From NCBI GenBank assembly GCA_902570675.1, contig CACFYZ010000009.1:1-42918 (forward strand): a DNA stretch of 42,918 nt, given 5' to 3'. This document shows, piece after piece, positions 1-8,031 of this stretch. The notes beneath the pieces were generated by a model. That model did not search any database, was not told the origin of the DNA, and saw nothing but the letters and a program-made list of their open reading frames with translations. A program made the translations under genes and the position numbers. The stretch comes from an uncultured Pelagibacteraceae bacterium (lineage in GTDB: Bacteria > Pseudomonadota > Alphaproteobacteria > Pelagibacterales > AG-422-B15). Within the stretch, counting starts at the first letter, position 1, and every line of letters begins with the position of its first letter.

Positions 1-1202
1 ATCACAAACATATATTAGATTATAATTCAATCAGCGCACTTAATTCTTATTATGGAGAGTATATTGAACAATTAACACGTTGGAATATTAGCGATAATAA
101 TTTTCCTGATCCAAGATATCTTTATGACGACTTTATAAATTCTCTTAATTATTGGTATAATTTCTTAAAATATTTTGATATTACTGAAATATATATCTAT
201 GAAGACCCTCACCGCGCATATGATTTATTAGTTTATGCGTTAGCAAAGTTTTTAAAAATAAACATTTTTATATTTTCTGACTTAAATACTGGATACAGAA
301 CATTTATAAAGCAAAATATATATGATAATTTACTTGATGTTAAAGGCAATTTCCCATTTGCAAACAGAGAAATATCTAATGAACTAAAGTATAATCATTT
401 TAAATCACAGTTCGCTCATAAAAATTTTATTGAAAAAATATATGATTTAATAATAAGAATACCAAAAGTTTTTAAGTATCATGATACATATATTTATTCC
501 AATAGAGTGGCTTTTATTAAAATCAATCCATTTAGATTTGTTATGTGGAAAATCAGAAGATATATAAAAACTATTAATTATAAACTTTATTTTAATAAGT
601 ATGCAAAGTCTTTTTCAGTATCTGATGAGGATATTGTATTCTTTTTACATTACGAGCCCGAACGTACTTCTAATCCTGTTTCTGGAGTGGGCAGAAATCA
701 GTTATACTGTATTAAAATGTTAAGAAAATCTTTCCCTCAAAAAAAGATATATATTAAAGAACATCCTACTCAATTACATCTAAAAAACTCACATCAAAAT
801 CGACAATATCGGGATAGAAAATTTATAGATCAACTTCTATTAATTTCTGACGGTATAGTATCTAAAATTTCAAACGACTCTAAATTTATCGTGGCAACTT
901 TAAACGGAACTGCAGGGTTAGAATACTCTCTTAAAGGTCATAATGTTATTTGTTTTGGTAATCCCTGGTATAGTTTTTTGCAAAATGTATATAGTATAAA
1001 AAGTAGTATAGAATTAAAGAATATAAAATTTAGTCACAATAATCCCCATGAAATCAATAAAGAACTTAATAATATTTTATACACTAAATCTGTCAAAGGA
1101 AGCATATCTAATAAATTCGAAAAAGTTGGTGATAATGACGAGTATGCTCGCGATGATACTGAGCTTTTGAATTATATTAAATGGTATTTTGATATACCTT
1201 AA
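1..1202 (+). CDS. Capsule polysaccharide biosynthesis-like glycosyltransferase (5' end missing)
   Basis: The frame is open from the left edge to the TAA at 1200-1202, so the start lies outside the window. About 399 residues are visible. A GTG at 507 could be mistaken for a start, but the same frame runs unbroken upstream of it. The C-terminal third has features of capsule-synthesis and polysialyltransferase-like GT-B enzymes: a KEHP motif, then a stretch reading TLNGTAGLE followed by VICFGNPWY, which in such families forms the sugar-nucleotide site. No membrane segment or signal peptide is visible. It probably transfers a sugar or sugar-phosphate during surface glycan assembly in the cytoplasm, consistent with the glycan genes that follow. 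The family assignment rests on motifs and the substrate is unknown. It is very AT-rich, like its neighbours. Confidence 0.6.
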   Translation, partial: HKHILDYNSISALNSYYGEYIEQLTRWNISDNNFPDPRYLYDDFINSLNYWYNFLKYFDITEIYIYEDPHRAYDLLVYALAKFLKINIFIFSDLNTGYRTFIKQNIYDNLLDVKGNFPFANREISNELKYNHFKSQFAHKNFIEKIYDLIIRIPKVFKYHDTYIYSNRVAFIKINPFRFVMWKIRRYIKTINYKLYFNKYAKSFSVSDEDIVFFLHYEPERTSNPVSGVGRNQLYCIKMLRKSFPQKKIYIKEHPTQLHLKNSHQNRQYRDRKFIDQLLLISDGIVSKISNDSKFIVATLNGTAGLEYSLKGHNVICFGNPWYSFLQNVYSIKSSIELKNIKFSHNNPHEINKELNNILYTKSVKGSISNKFEKVGDNDEYARDDTELLNYIKWYFDIP

Positions 1203-1246
1203 AGTTTAGATAAATTCATAAAAGCAATAAAGCAATACGAACATAA

Positions 1247-1885
1247 ATGTTAAAATTTTATAATAATTTTTTAGTTAAGTTTAAGACAAAATTAAAAAAA
1301 TTTAGAAAATTTAATGCTTTAAATCATATAGATAAAAAAATGTTAGATTATATAAATTTTTCCAATGGTTTTTTTATAGAGTGTGGAGCAAATGATGGGA
1401 TTAATCAATCTAATACATGGTATTTTGAAAAGTATTTAAACTGGCATGGGCTGCTAATTGAACCTTTAGAAGATAAATTTGTAGAATTAAAAAAGAATAG
1501 AGGTGATCGTAATTATTTTTATAATGTTGCCTTATCAGATAGCATAGATAAAAAATCATTACTGATTTTAGATAATAATTTAGAGTCTAAAGTTGTTGAT
1601 AAAGCAAATAATGAAAAGAATATTTCAAAATTCAAAAGTTCAACTCTAACAAAAATTTTAGAGGAAATCGCTGCACCTAAATTAATTGATTTTTTTTCAT
1701 TAGACGTAGAAGGGTTTGAAGAACACGTAATTAAAGGGATAGATTTTAAGATATATAAGTTTAAGTTTTTATTAGTTGAAACTAAAAATGAGAGAGTGAT
1801 TAAATTTTTAAAAGATAATAATTATGAGTTTGTGAAGAAAATGAGTCATCATGACTATCTTTTTAAATTTAAAGAGGGACTTTAA
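1247..1885 (+). CDS. FkbM family methyltransferase
   Basis: A 212-aa SAM-dependent methyltransferase of the FkbM/Methyltransf_21 type. The SAM-binding loop FIECGANDG lies at about residues 43-51, an acidic ribose contact (IEPLED) follows, and the family motif SLDVEGFEE lies near residue 150. The short basic N-terminus is not a signal peptide. In polysaccharide clusters, FkbM enzymes usually O-methylate a sugar of the repeat unit. That role fits the position between two glycosyltransferases but is inferred. The ATG at 1247 lies 44 nt after the previous stop and the preceding sequence shows no strong Shine-Dalgarno. Length is normal for the compact members. Confidence 0.85.
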   Translation: MLKFYNNFLVKFKTKLKKFRKFNALNHIDKKMLDYINFSNGFFIECGANDGINQSNTWYFEKYLNWHGLLIEPLEDKFVELKKNRGDRNYFYNVALSDSIDKKSLLILDNNLESKVVDKANNEKNISKFKSSTLTKILEEIAAPKLIDFFSLDVEGFEEHVIKGIDFKIYKFKFLLVETKNERVIKFLKDNNYEFVKKMSHHDYLFKFKEGL

Positions 1886-1954
1886 TTTCAAGTATATTAA
1901 TTGTATACTTTAGATAGGTATTATTTCTAACAGGATTAATGAATAAATTAAAAT

Positions 1955-2863
1955 ATGAATCTGGCTCCAATAATACTTTTTGTTTATAATCGTAAATGGC
2001 ATACAAAAGAAACTATAAATGCTCTAAAAAAAAATCACTTATCATCTAAAAGTGAATTATTTATTTATTCAGATGGACCAAAAAATAAAAAAGATTTGGA
2101 TAAAGTTAATGAGGTAAGACAATACTTAGAAACAATTCAAGGTTTTAAAAAAGTAACCATCATTAAAAAAGAAAAAAATCAAGGCTTAGCTACTTCAATT
2201 ATATCAGGGGTAACAGAAATAATTAACAAATATGGAAAAGTTATTGTTCTCGAAGACGATTTAGTCACAAGTCCATACTTTTTGAATTTTATGAATAAAG
2301 CGCTTGATTATTTCGAAGATAATGAAAAAGTTTGGCATATTTCAGGATGGAGTATCCCCATAGATCTAAATAATGAAAGTGATGTTTATTTGTATCGAGT
2401 TATGAACTGCTGGGGATGGGCTACCTGGTCAAAACACTGGAAGTATTTTGAAAAAAACACTAGCAAACTTTTAGATCAATTTTCTACGAATGATATAAAA
2501 CTCTTCAATCTTGACGGTACGTACAACAATTTTTGGAAACAAGTAGTTTTAAACCATAAAAATAAATTAGAAACTTGGGCAATATTTTGGTACGCAGTTA
2601 TCTTTAAAAATAATGGCTTATGTTTAAATCCATGTAAAAGTTTTGTAAGAAATATAGGTTTTGATGGCAGTGGGAATCATACATTTGATACAAATTATGA
2701 TGATAATATTAAGTTAAATAACAAAGAGCTTATTAATTTTGATATTGAGATTAAAGAAGACAGCCTTGTTATTAATCAAATAAAAAATTATTATAAAAAT
2801 ACAAATAATAATTTTTTATCAGTGTTATTCGATAGAGTAAAAATATTTTGGTCTCGTAAGTAG
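1955..2863 (+). CDS. GT2-like glycosyltransferase
   Basis: A 302-aa protein that begins with a GT-A style N-terminus (APIILFVYNR, then IYSDGP). An acidic VLEDD at residues 98-102 is the likely metal and nucleotide-sugar binding motif, and a Trp-rich acceptor region (NCWGWATWSKHW) follows around residues 150-160. This architecture is seen in GT2-related sugar transferases of O-antigen and glycan loci. No transmembrane segment is evident, so it should act on the cytoplasmic face of the membrane on a lipid-linked acceptor. Donor and acceptor cannot be told from sequence. It sits between the FkbM methyltransferase and the Wzy-like polymerase on the same strand and is probably co-transcribed with them. 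Confidence 0.75.
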   Translation: MNLAPIILFVYNRKWHTKETINALKKNHLSSKSELFIYSDGPKNKKDLDKVNEVRQYLETIQGFKKVTIIKKEKNQGLATSIISGVTEIINKYGKVIVLEDDLVTSPYFLNFMNKALDYFEDNEKVWHISGWSIPIDLNNESDVYLYRVMNCWGWATWSKHWKYFEKNTSKLLDQFSTNDIKLFNLDGTYNNFWKQVVLNHKNKLETWAIFWYAVIFKNNGLCLNPCKSFVRNIGFDGSGNHTFDTNYDDNIKLNNKELINFDIEIKEDSLVINQIKNYYKNTNNNFLSVLFDRVKIFWSRK

Positions 2864-2905
2864 AAATTATTAAATTAATTGAATTTAAAAAAAAATAGAT
2901 AAATA

Positions 2906-4255
2906 ATGTTAGTTTACCCTTTTCCTAATAAAACCTTATCCACTTTATCATTACTTATCATTCCCATAGCTATATCTATAATTTATATCAGCTCGTTTGA
3001 ATTTAATTTCTATTTATATTTATTTTTAGTTGTATCAATTTTCTTACTGCTTTTTACAAAACATAATATCAAGGCATGGTTCTGGCTATCTTTATTTTTG
3101 ATAATTTATTCATTTCCCCACTTCACAGAATATTATTTCTTTGAAGGTAATAACATGATTACTGCGAAAAAATATAATTATATAATTAATGAAAGTACAT
3201 ATAATTTAGAAGCGATCAGATTGTTATTAAGCTTTATTTTAAGTTTGGTTTTAGGCAGTAATTTATTTAGTTTATTTAATGTTAGGTTAAAAATTGAGGA
3301 ATCCAAAAAAAAATTACTAATCAATATTAGACCTAAAATGAGTATATATAAAAAAATTATCTTATTCTCATTAATGTTTTTTTTGGCAATTTACTCAATA
3401 TCAGTAATTGATTTCTCAGTTCAGAGTCAGGGTTATAGTTTAGGGGGATTTAATATTTTATTTGGAGTATGCTATATATTACACTTTTTTCTTCTCTATC
3501 AATTTCTTAATATTAAAGATAGATACAAATATTTCATTTTAATTCTAGTATTATATTCAATTATACTTGGATTCTTTGGTGTTCGCCAGGTTCTATTCTG
3601 GTTATTTGTTTCACTATTAATAGCATATTTTTTTAAGTCATATATTGCAAATAAAAAAATTAACTGGATAAGGATCTTTTTTTATTTATCTCTAGTTACA
3701 GTTTTTTTCGCTATAATTTTAGCCTTCAGAAATCAAAAATTGCTAGATGCAACAGTTTTATCAAGAACAGGTGAAATGATTTTTTTTGGATTACGCGCTG
3801 AAACAAATTATACGTTTTATAACATGTTTTCATCAATTCATGTAAGTGAAAATGAAGATTTATTTTTTATGAAAAGCTTTAGAGATACCTTGTATTATCT
3901 TATACCTAGGCCAATTCTTCCGAATAAATATGAATTTATAACTCTATATCAATTTATTAAAAGTCATGACCTTAGTCCATTTGGATCTTCATTTTATCTA
4001 GGAGAATTAAAACTTACTCTAAGATATGATGTTCTTATCTTACTATTTGGATTAATAATTAGCTTTGCTTCTGAATTTTTTTTGTTGCACACTTTAAAGA
4101 AAAAGGACATTTTACTTTTGACTTTGTATATATCCTTTCTTGTGATGGTTTTTATCTATCCTATAAGAGGTCCAATTGGAGGAGGGGTTAAAGTTTTCAT
4201 ACAATATAATTTAATATTTTATATCTTTTTAAAATACCGATTTATTATTAAGTAA
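2906..4255 (+). CDS. Wzy-like O-antigen/oligosaccharide repeat-unit polymerase
   Basis: A 449-aa polytopic membrane protein with roughly ten to twelve hydrophobic segments and few other landmarks. A longer polar loop around residues 290-360 carries Arg-rich and aromatic residues (LSRTGEMIFFGLRAETNY, LIPRPILPNKYEF), as expected for the periplasmic loop of Wzy-type polymerases. The C-terminus is again hydrophobic. Sequence conservation in this family is poor, so the call relies on topology and on the neighbouring glycosyltransferases. It would polymerise undecaprenyl-linked repeat units at the periplasmic side of the inner membrane. An OpgC-like or other polysaccharide membrane protein is possible but less likely. 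Base composition is among the most AT-rich in the window. Confidence 0.6.
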   Translation: MLVYPFPNKTLSTLSLLIIPIAISIIYISSFEFNFYLYLFLVVSIFLLLFTKHNIKAWFWLSLFLIIYSFPHFTEYYFFEGNNMITAKKYNYIINESTYNLEAIRLLLSFILSLVLGSNLFSLFNVRLKIEESKKKLLINIRPKMSIYKKIILFSLMFFLAIYSISVIDFSVQSQGYSLGGFNILFGVCYILHFFLLYQFLNIKDRYKYFILILVLYSIILGFFGVRQVLFWLFVSLLIAYFFKSYIANKKINWIRIFFYLSLVTVFFAIILAFRNQKLLDATVLSRTGEMIFFGLRAETNYTFYNMFSSIHVSENEDLFFMKSFRDTLYYLIPRPILPNKYEFITLYQFIKSHDLSPFGSSFYLGELKLTLRYDVLILLFGLIISFASEFFLLHTLKKKDILLLTLYISFLVMVFIYPIRGPIGGGVKVFIQYNLIFYIFLKYRFIIK

Positions 4256-4278
4256 ATAATTTATAGTTAATACTAATT

Positions 4279-5022
4279 ATGAAAATAAATATAATTACAG
4301 CAACCTATAATAGAGAAGATACGATTGAAAGAGCGCTTACAAGTGTAAAGAAACAAACTTATCAAAATATACAAAGTATTATTATAGATGGTGCATCTAC
4401 AGATAATACAATCAATTTAGTCAATTCTCTAATAAGTCAAAATGATATCTTAATATCTGAACCTGATAGTGGCACTTATGATGCGCTTAATAAAGGAATT
4501 CAAATATCAAAAGGAGATGTAATTGCCTTTCTACATTCAGATGATTTTTATAGTGACACAAATGTAGTTAGTCGTGTTATGAAATTTTTTTTAAACAATG
4601 AAATTGACATTGTTTACGGAGATGTGTCATTTTTTAAAAAAAATAAAATAGAAAAACCAATTAGAACTTATAGGTCTGACCAACTTTCAAAGAAAAATTT
4701 AGCGCGTGGAAAAATGCCTGCTCATCCCGCAATGTTTATTAAACGTGAAGTTTATGAAAAAGTTGGTCTTTTCAATACTAGCTATACTATTGCCGGAGAC
4801 TATGAATTCTTATGTAGATTGATCATGAACTACGAAGTTAAAACAATATATTTGCCTGAAATTTTAGTCAAAATGCAAATTGGAGGACGCAGTACTCAAG
4901 GTATAAAAAGTAAATATATTTTAAATAAGGAAACTTATAGAGCTATTACGAGTAACGGGATCCAAACAAATATTTTTTTGTTTCTATCTAAATATTTTTC
5001 AAAGATTAGACAATTAATATAA
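4279..5022 (+). CDS. Glycosyltransferase family 2
   Basis: A 247-aa classic GT2/GT-A enzyme. The N-terminus reads INIITATYNRE, IIDGASTDNT lies at residues 35-44, the metal-binding HSDD at about 86-89, and the catalytic-base region AGDYEF near residue 174. It has no membrane anchor. It resembles the WcaA/PgaA-like group that adds a single sugar to a lipid-linked intermediate, but the sugar is unknown. It starts 23 nt after the polymerase stop. The gene ends at a convergent junction with the WecA-like gene, and the 56 nt between them contain no clear terminator hairpin. Confidence 0.88.
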   Translation: MKINIITATYNREDTIERALTSVKKQTYQNIQSIIIDGASTDNTINLVNSLISQNDILISEPDSGTYDALNKGIQISKGDVIAFLHSDDFYSDTNVVSRVMKFFLNNEIDIVYGDVSFFKKNKIEKPIRTYRSDQLSKKNLARGKMPAHPAMFIKREVYEKVGLFNTSYTIAGDYEFLCRLIMNYEVKTIYLPEILVKMQIGGRSTQGIKSKYILNKETYRAITSNGIQTNIFLFLSKYFSKIRQLI

Positions 5023-5078
5023 ATTTAAATAAAAGCTAACATATTTATAAATATGGCAATAACTTAAAACTTTAATAT

Positions 5079-6068
5079 TTATTTTGCGTACCTATTTCTT
5101 AATAATAAAAAGATAATAAAAAAAGTTATAAATAATACTAATGAGGCTAAGGAACTCATAATTAAGAAACTTAGGTATCCAATTAAAAATAATATCAGAT
5201 TTAATGTAGTGATAAAAAAATTAGTGAATAAAATAGATTTTGTTTTATGAAATATTATGTGATGTAGATGATCTTGCCCTGCCTTGAAAGGGTTTTGATT
5301 ATTTCGTAATCGAATGATATTAATCGAGAGAAATTCATATACATAGATAACTATTGTCCATGCAAGTAGGATTGGATGTATTAACTCTCTATTTGCAAGA
5401 TATATTAAAAAAAATGATATTATAAAGCCAAGTAGTAAGCTGCCACTATCTCCTAGAAACATTTTAGGCAATTTTAGAAAAGAAAAATTAAAAAATAGAA
5501 AAATACAAATCGGTATTAAAAGAACTAATAGAAATGATTGAAATTCCTGATCTGAAATTAAAAAATATAGAATACCTAATACAGAAATAGATGTGAGACT
5601 TAAAGTACCATCAAGACCATCAAAATAATTAAAAGCATTAATCAAAAATAATGAACAAAGTATAGTTAAAGGTATTGAGAAAGAACCAACATCTAATATA
5701 AAATAGTTATAATCTCCTAATTGCCTTAAAGCTAAATTTTCAAAAACACATAAATAAAGTATTGGGAATAATTGAAGAATTAACTTATTGCCGACATTTA
5801 AATGAAATTTATCGTCAATTAAACCTATTATAGACATCAAAAATGCCATTGATATGATAAGGCTTAAATTTTCATTAGAGATTTCAAATAATAAATTTGC
5901 AATAATTAATGAAGTAGAGACTCCAATACCGCCAGTAAAAGCAGTGGCATAATAATGTATCTTTCTGTTATCAGGTAAATCGACTAAATTTAATTTGTAC
6001 GAAATTTTTGAGCATAAAAAAAATAGAATAAAACTTAATAATGCATAAATTATTATTGAAAGGATCAT
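5079..6068 (-). CDS. MraY/WecA-family undecaprenyl-phosphate glycosyl-1-phosphate transferase
   Basis: A 329-aa polytopic membrane enzyme of the polyprenyl-phosphate N-acetylhexosamine-1-phosphate transferase family. Diagnostic motifs are visible: LIDDKF at 83-88, NAFNYFDGLDG at 144-154, FLGDSGSLLLGF near 204-215, and a histidine-rich DHLHHI loop near the C-terminus. About ten TM helices are apparent. Family members (WecA, TagO, WbpL) load the first sugar-phosphate onto undecaprenyl phosphate and so start repeat-unit synthesis. This is a plausible initiating enzyme for the surrounding cluster, although it is transcribed in the opposite direction. MraY of peptidoglycan synthesis is less likely in this context. 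The upstream region contains a (TAA)6 tract. Confidence 0.88.
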   Translation of the reverse strand: MILSIIIYALLSFILFFLCSKISYKLNLVDLPDNRKIHYYATAFTGGIGVSTSLIIANLLFEISNENLSLIISMAFLMSIIGLIDDKFHLNVGNKLILQLFPILYLCVFENLALRQLGDYNYFILDVGSFSIPLTILCSLFLINAFNYFDGLDGTLSLTSISVLGILYFLISDQEFQSFLLVLLIPICIFLFFNFSFLKLPKMFLGDSGSLLLGFIISFFLIYLANRELIHPILLAWTIVIYVYEFLSINIIRLRNNQNPFKAGQDHLHHIIFHKTKSILFTNFFITTLNLILFLIGYLSFLIMSSLASLVLFITFFIIFLLLRNRYAK

Positions 6069-6090
6069 TAAGTTTTTTTAATACCTTGTT

Positions 6091-6108
6091 TAATAATAAT
6101 AATAATAA
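6091..6108. repeat. (TAA)6 trinucleotide tract
   Basis: Six uninterrupted TAA units lie in the 216-nt divergent gap between the WecA-like and WaaL-like genes, about 25 nt upstream of the WecA-like start codon. Otherwise the gap (6069-6284) is AT-rich, with no gene and no clear RNA structure. It should contain both divergent promoters, but none stands out above the background. Confidence 0.85.
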
Positions 6109-6284
6109 TCAAAATGTTTAAACCATTTTTGTTTCTTAAATTTATTACAAATTATCGCTAATTTAACTTCATAAAAATACTTAAATTTTTAAAATTTATT
6201 TTTTTTTAAGATTTAAATTAAACAATATCTTTATAGCTGTCATTCTGATATTTATAATATATTTCTAATTATTCTAGATAAAAT

Positions 6285-7532
6285 ATGAATATAAGTATTA
6301 ATATCGCTTCAATATTATTTTATTTAATACCATTAGCACTTTTGTCAGGTCCTTTTTTACCTGACCTTTTCCTTTCAACGATTTCTATAATATTTTTAAT
6401 TAATGTTTTATATTACAGACAATATTTTTACTTTAAAAGTTACTTTTTTATATTATTTGTTTTATTTTATATTTATATAGTTGCAAATTCTATTTTTTCT
6501 GATTATCGATTACTATCTCTTCATTCTTCATTATTTTATTTTAGGTTCGGATTGTTTGCTTTAGCAACATGGTATTTGATAGAAAATAATAAACATTTCA
6601 TTAATTATTTTGGTCAAATACTGCTCTTAACAATACTATTAGCTTTAGTAGGTGGATTTTTTCAATATTTTACTGGAGTAAATTTTTTAGGTATTTCGTC
6701 TGAAATGCAATCTAGGTTGACTCTAACATTTGATGATAAATTAATTATTGGTGGATATATTGCAAGATTGTTACCACTCCTAGTTGCAATAATTTTAATT
6801 GGGTCAAGTAAATTAAAATATAAATATATTATTATTAGTGTTTTATTCGTTTTCTCAGATGTTCTTATTTATTTGTCTGGTGAACGTACAGCACTGGTAC
6901 TAATTACTATTTTAACATTATTTTTACTAGCTACTATGTCTCAGTTAAAGTTGCTTAGGATTTTAAGTATTATATTGTCAATCGGTTTAATTGTGGGAAT
7001 ATCAATTTATAATCCTGAAACAAAAAAAAGAGTTGTTGACTTAACGATAGAACAAAATTATCAGGAAGAAAGTGTGAAAAAATTCTATTATTTTTCACCT
7101 GTACACGACTCATTAGCAAGAACTTCAATAAATATATTTAGAGATAACCTAGTCTTTGGCAGTGGACCTAATACATTCAGAGAAATGTGTAGTAGATCAG
7201 ACTATAGAATTGATAAGCATTCATGTTCAACTCATCCTCATAACATATATCTACAGCTAGCATCTGAAACTGGAATAATAGGTTTATTACCAATTTTATT
7301 AATTATTTTTTATTTAGTTTATATTATATCAAAGCATCTTTATTCAATTATTACTTCTAAAGAAAAAAAGTTTTTATCTGACTATCAATTATGCCTTATC
7401 TCATGCTTTGTTTTAACAATGTGGCCTTTATTACCAACCCAAGATTTCTTTAATAATTGGATAAATGTAATTTTTTATATACCGATTGGATTTTATTTAT
7501 CATCCATTTATAGTAACAACTATGGTAAATAA
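6285..7532 (+). CDS. O-antigen ligase family protein (WaaL-like)
   Basis: A 415-aa membrane protein with about ten to twelve hydrophobic helices and a periplasmic loop in the second half. The loop carries the Wzy_C/WaaL signature: a GER motif near residue 198 (LSGERTALVL) and the conserved HPHNIYLQLASETGIIGL near 318-335, where a histidine is functionally important in the family. O-antigen ligases move the finished glycan from undecaprenyl diphosphate to lipid A-core in the periplasm. A Wzy polymerase of the same superfamily cannot be excluded, but a separate Wzy-like gene exists upstream. Its last 11 nt overlap the preferred start of the SET-domain gene, so the two are probably co-translated. 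Confidence 0.8.
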   Translation: MNISINIASILFYLIPLALLSGPFLPDLFLSTISIIFLINVLYYRQYFYFKSYFFILFVLFYIYIVANSIFSDYRLLSLHSSLFYFRFGLFALATWYLIENNKHFINYFGQILLLTILLALVGGFFQYFTGVNFLGISSEMQSRLTLTFDDKLIIGGYIARLLPLLVAIILIGSSKLKYKYIIISVLFVFSDVLIYLSGERTALVLITILTLFLLATMSQLKLLRILSIILSIGLIVGISIYNPETKKRVVDLTIEQNYQEESVKKFYYFSPVHDSLARTSINIFRDNLVFGSGPNTFREMCSRSDYRIDKHSCSTHPHNIYLQLASETGIIGLLPILLIIFYLVYIISKHLYSIITSKEKKFLSDYQLCLISCFVLTMWPLLPTQDFFNNWINVIFYIPIGFYLSSIYSNNYGK

Positions 7533-8031
7533 AAGTCGCTTAATAGAAACAAACTATATAGTTAAACATTCAAAGATTCATGGTACTGGCATTTATGCTT
7601 ATTCAGAAATAAAAAAAGGCACAAAAATAATTGAGTATGTGGGTGAAAAAATCTCCAAAAAAGAGGGTGATCGAAGATCAGAAGCACGAATAAAAAAGTA
7701 TTTAAATTCAAAGAAAACTGGCTCAGTATACATATTTGAATTAAATTCAAGATACGATGTTGATGGATCAAAAAAATACAATAAAGCAAGATACATAAAC
7801 CATTCCTGCAATCCTAACTGTGAAGTTGATATTATTAGCGGAAAAATCTGGATAATTGCTATAAAAAACATTAAAAAAAATATTGAATTAACTTATGATT
7901 ATGGATATGAATTCGATAAAACAGATTTTGAAGATCACAAATGTTTGTGTGGTTCAAATAATTGTATTGGATACATTATCGCAAAGGATGATTGGCCTAA
8001 ACTTAAACGGTTTCTTAGTAAGAAAAATTAA
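7522..8031 (+). CDS. SET-domain protein-lysine N-methyltransferase
   Basis: A 169-aa stand-alone SET protein. Visible signatures include the N-flank HGTGIYAYSEIKKGTKIIEYVGE, the pseudoknot motif RYINHSCNPN, the core ELTYDYGY, and a post-SET zinc-type cluster ending in CLCGSNNC. All the elements expected for SAM binding and lysine methylation are present. The ATG at 7522, inside the end of the ligase gene, is preferred. An upstream in-frame TTG at 7486 would add 12 residues without homology. It also overlaps the downstream Wzz-like gene by one base (TAATG), so it lies inside a tight three-gene unit. Bacterial SET proteins methylate lysines in ribosomal, nucleoid or other proteins. The target here is unknown, and the link to glycan assembly is only positional. 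Confidence 0.88.
   Translation: MVNKSRLIETNYIVKHSKIHGTGIYAYSEIKKGTKIIEYVGEKISKKEGDRRSEARIKKYLNSKKTGSVYIFELNSRYDVDGSKKYNKARYINHSCNPNCEVDIISGKIWIIAIKNIKKNIELTYDYGYEFDKTDFEDHKCLCGSNNCIGYIIAKDDWPKLKRFLSKKN

Noticed and set aside
507-509. GTG as the start of the first glycosyltransferase-like gene
   Set aside because: The same frame is open, without stops, from the left edge, and the upstream part is coding-like, so the gene is truncated by the window rather than starting here.
7562-7871. Two antisense ORFs across the SET gene
   Set aside because: They are shadows of a frame with clear SET motifs and lack ribosome-binding sites.
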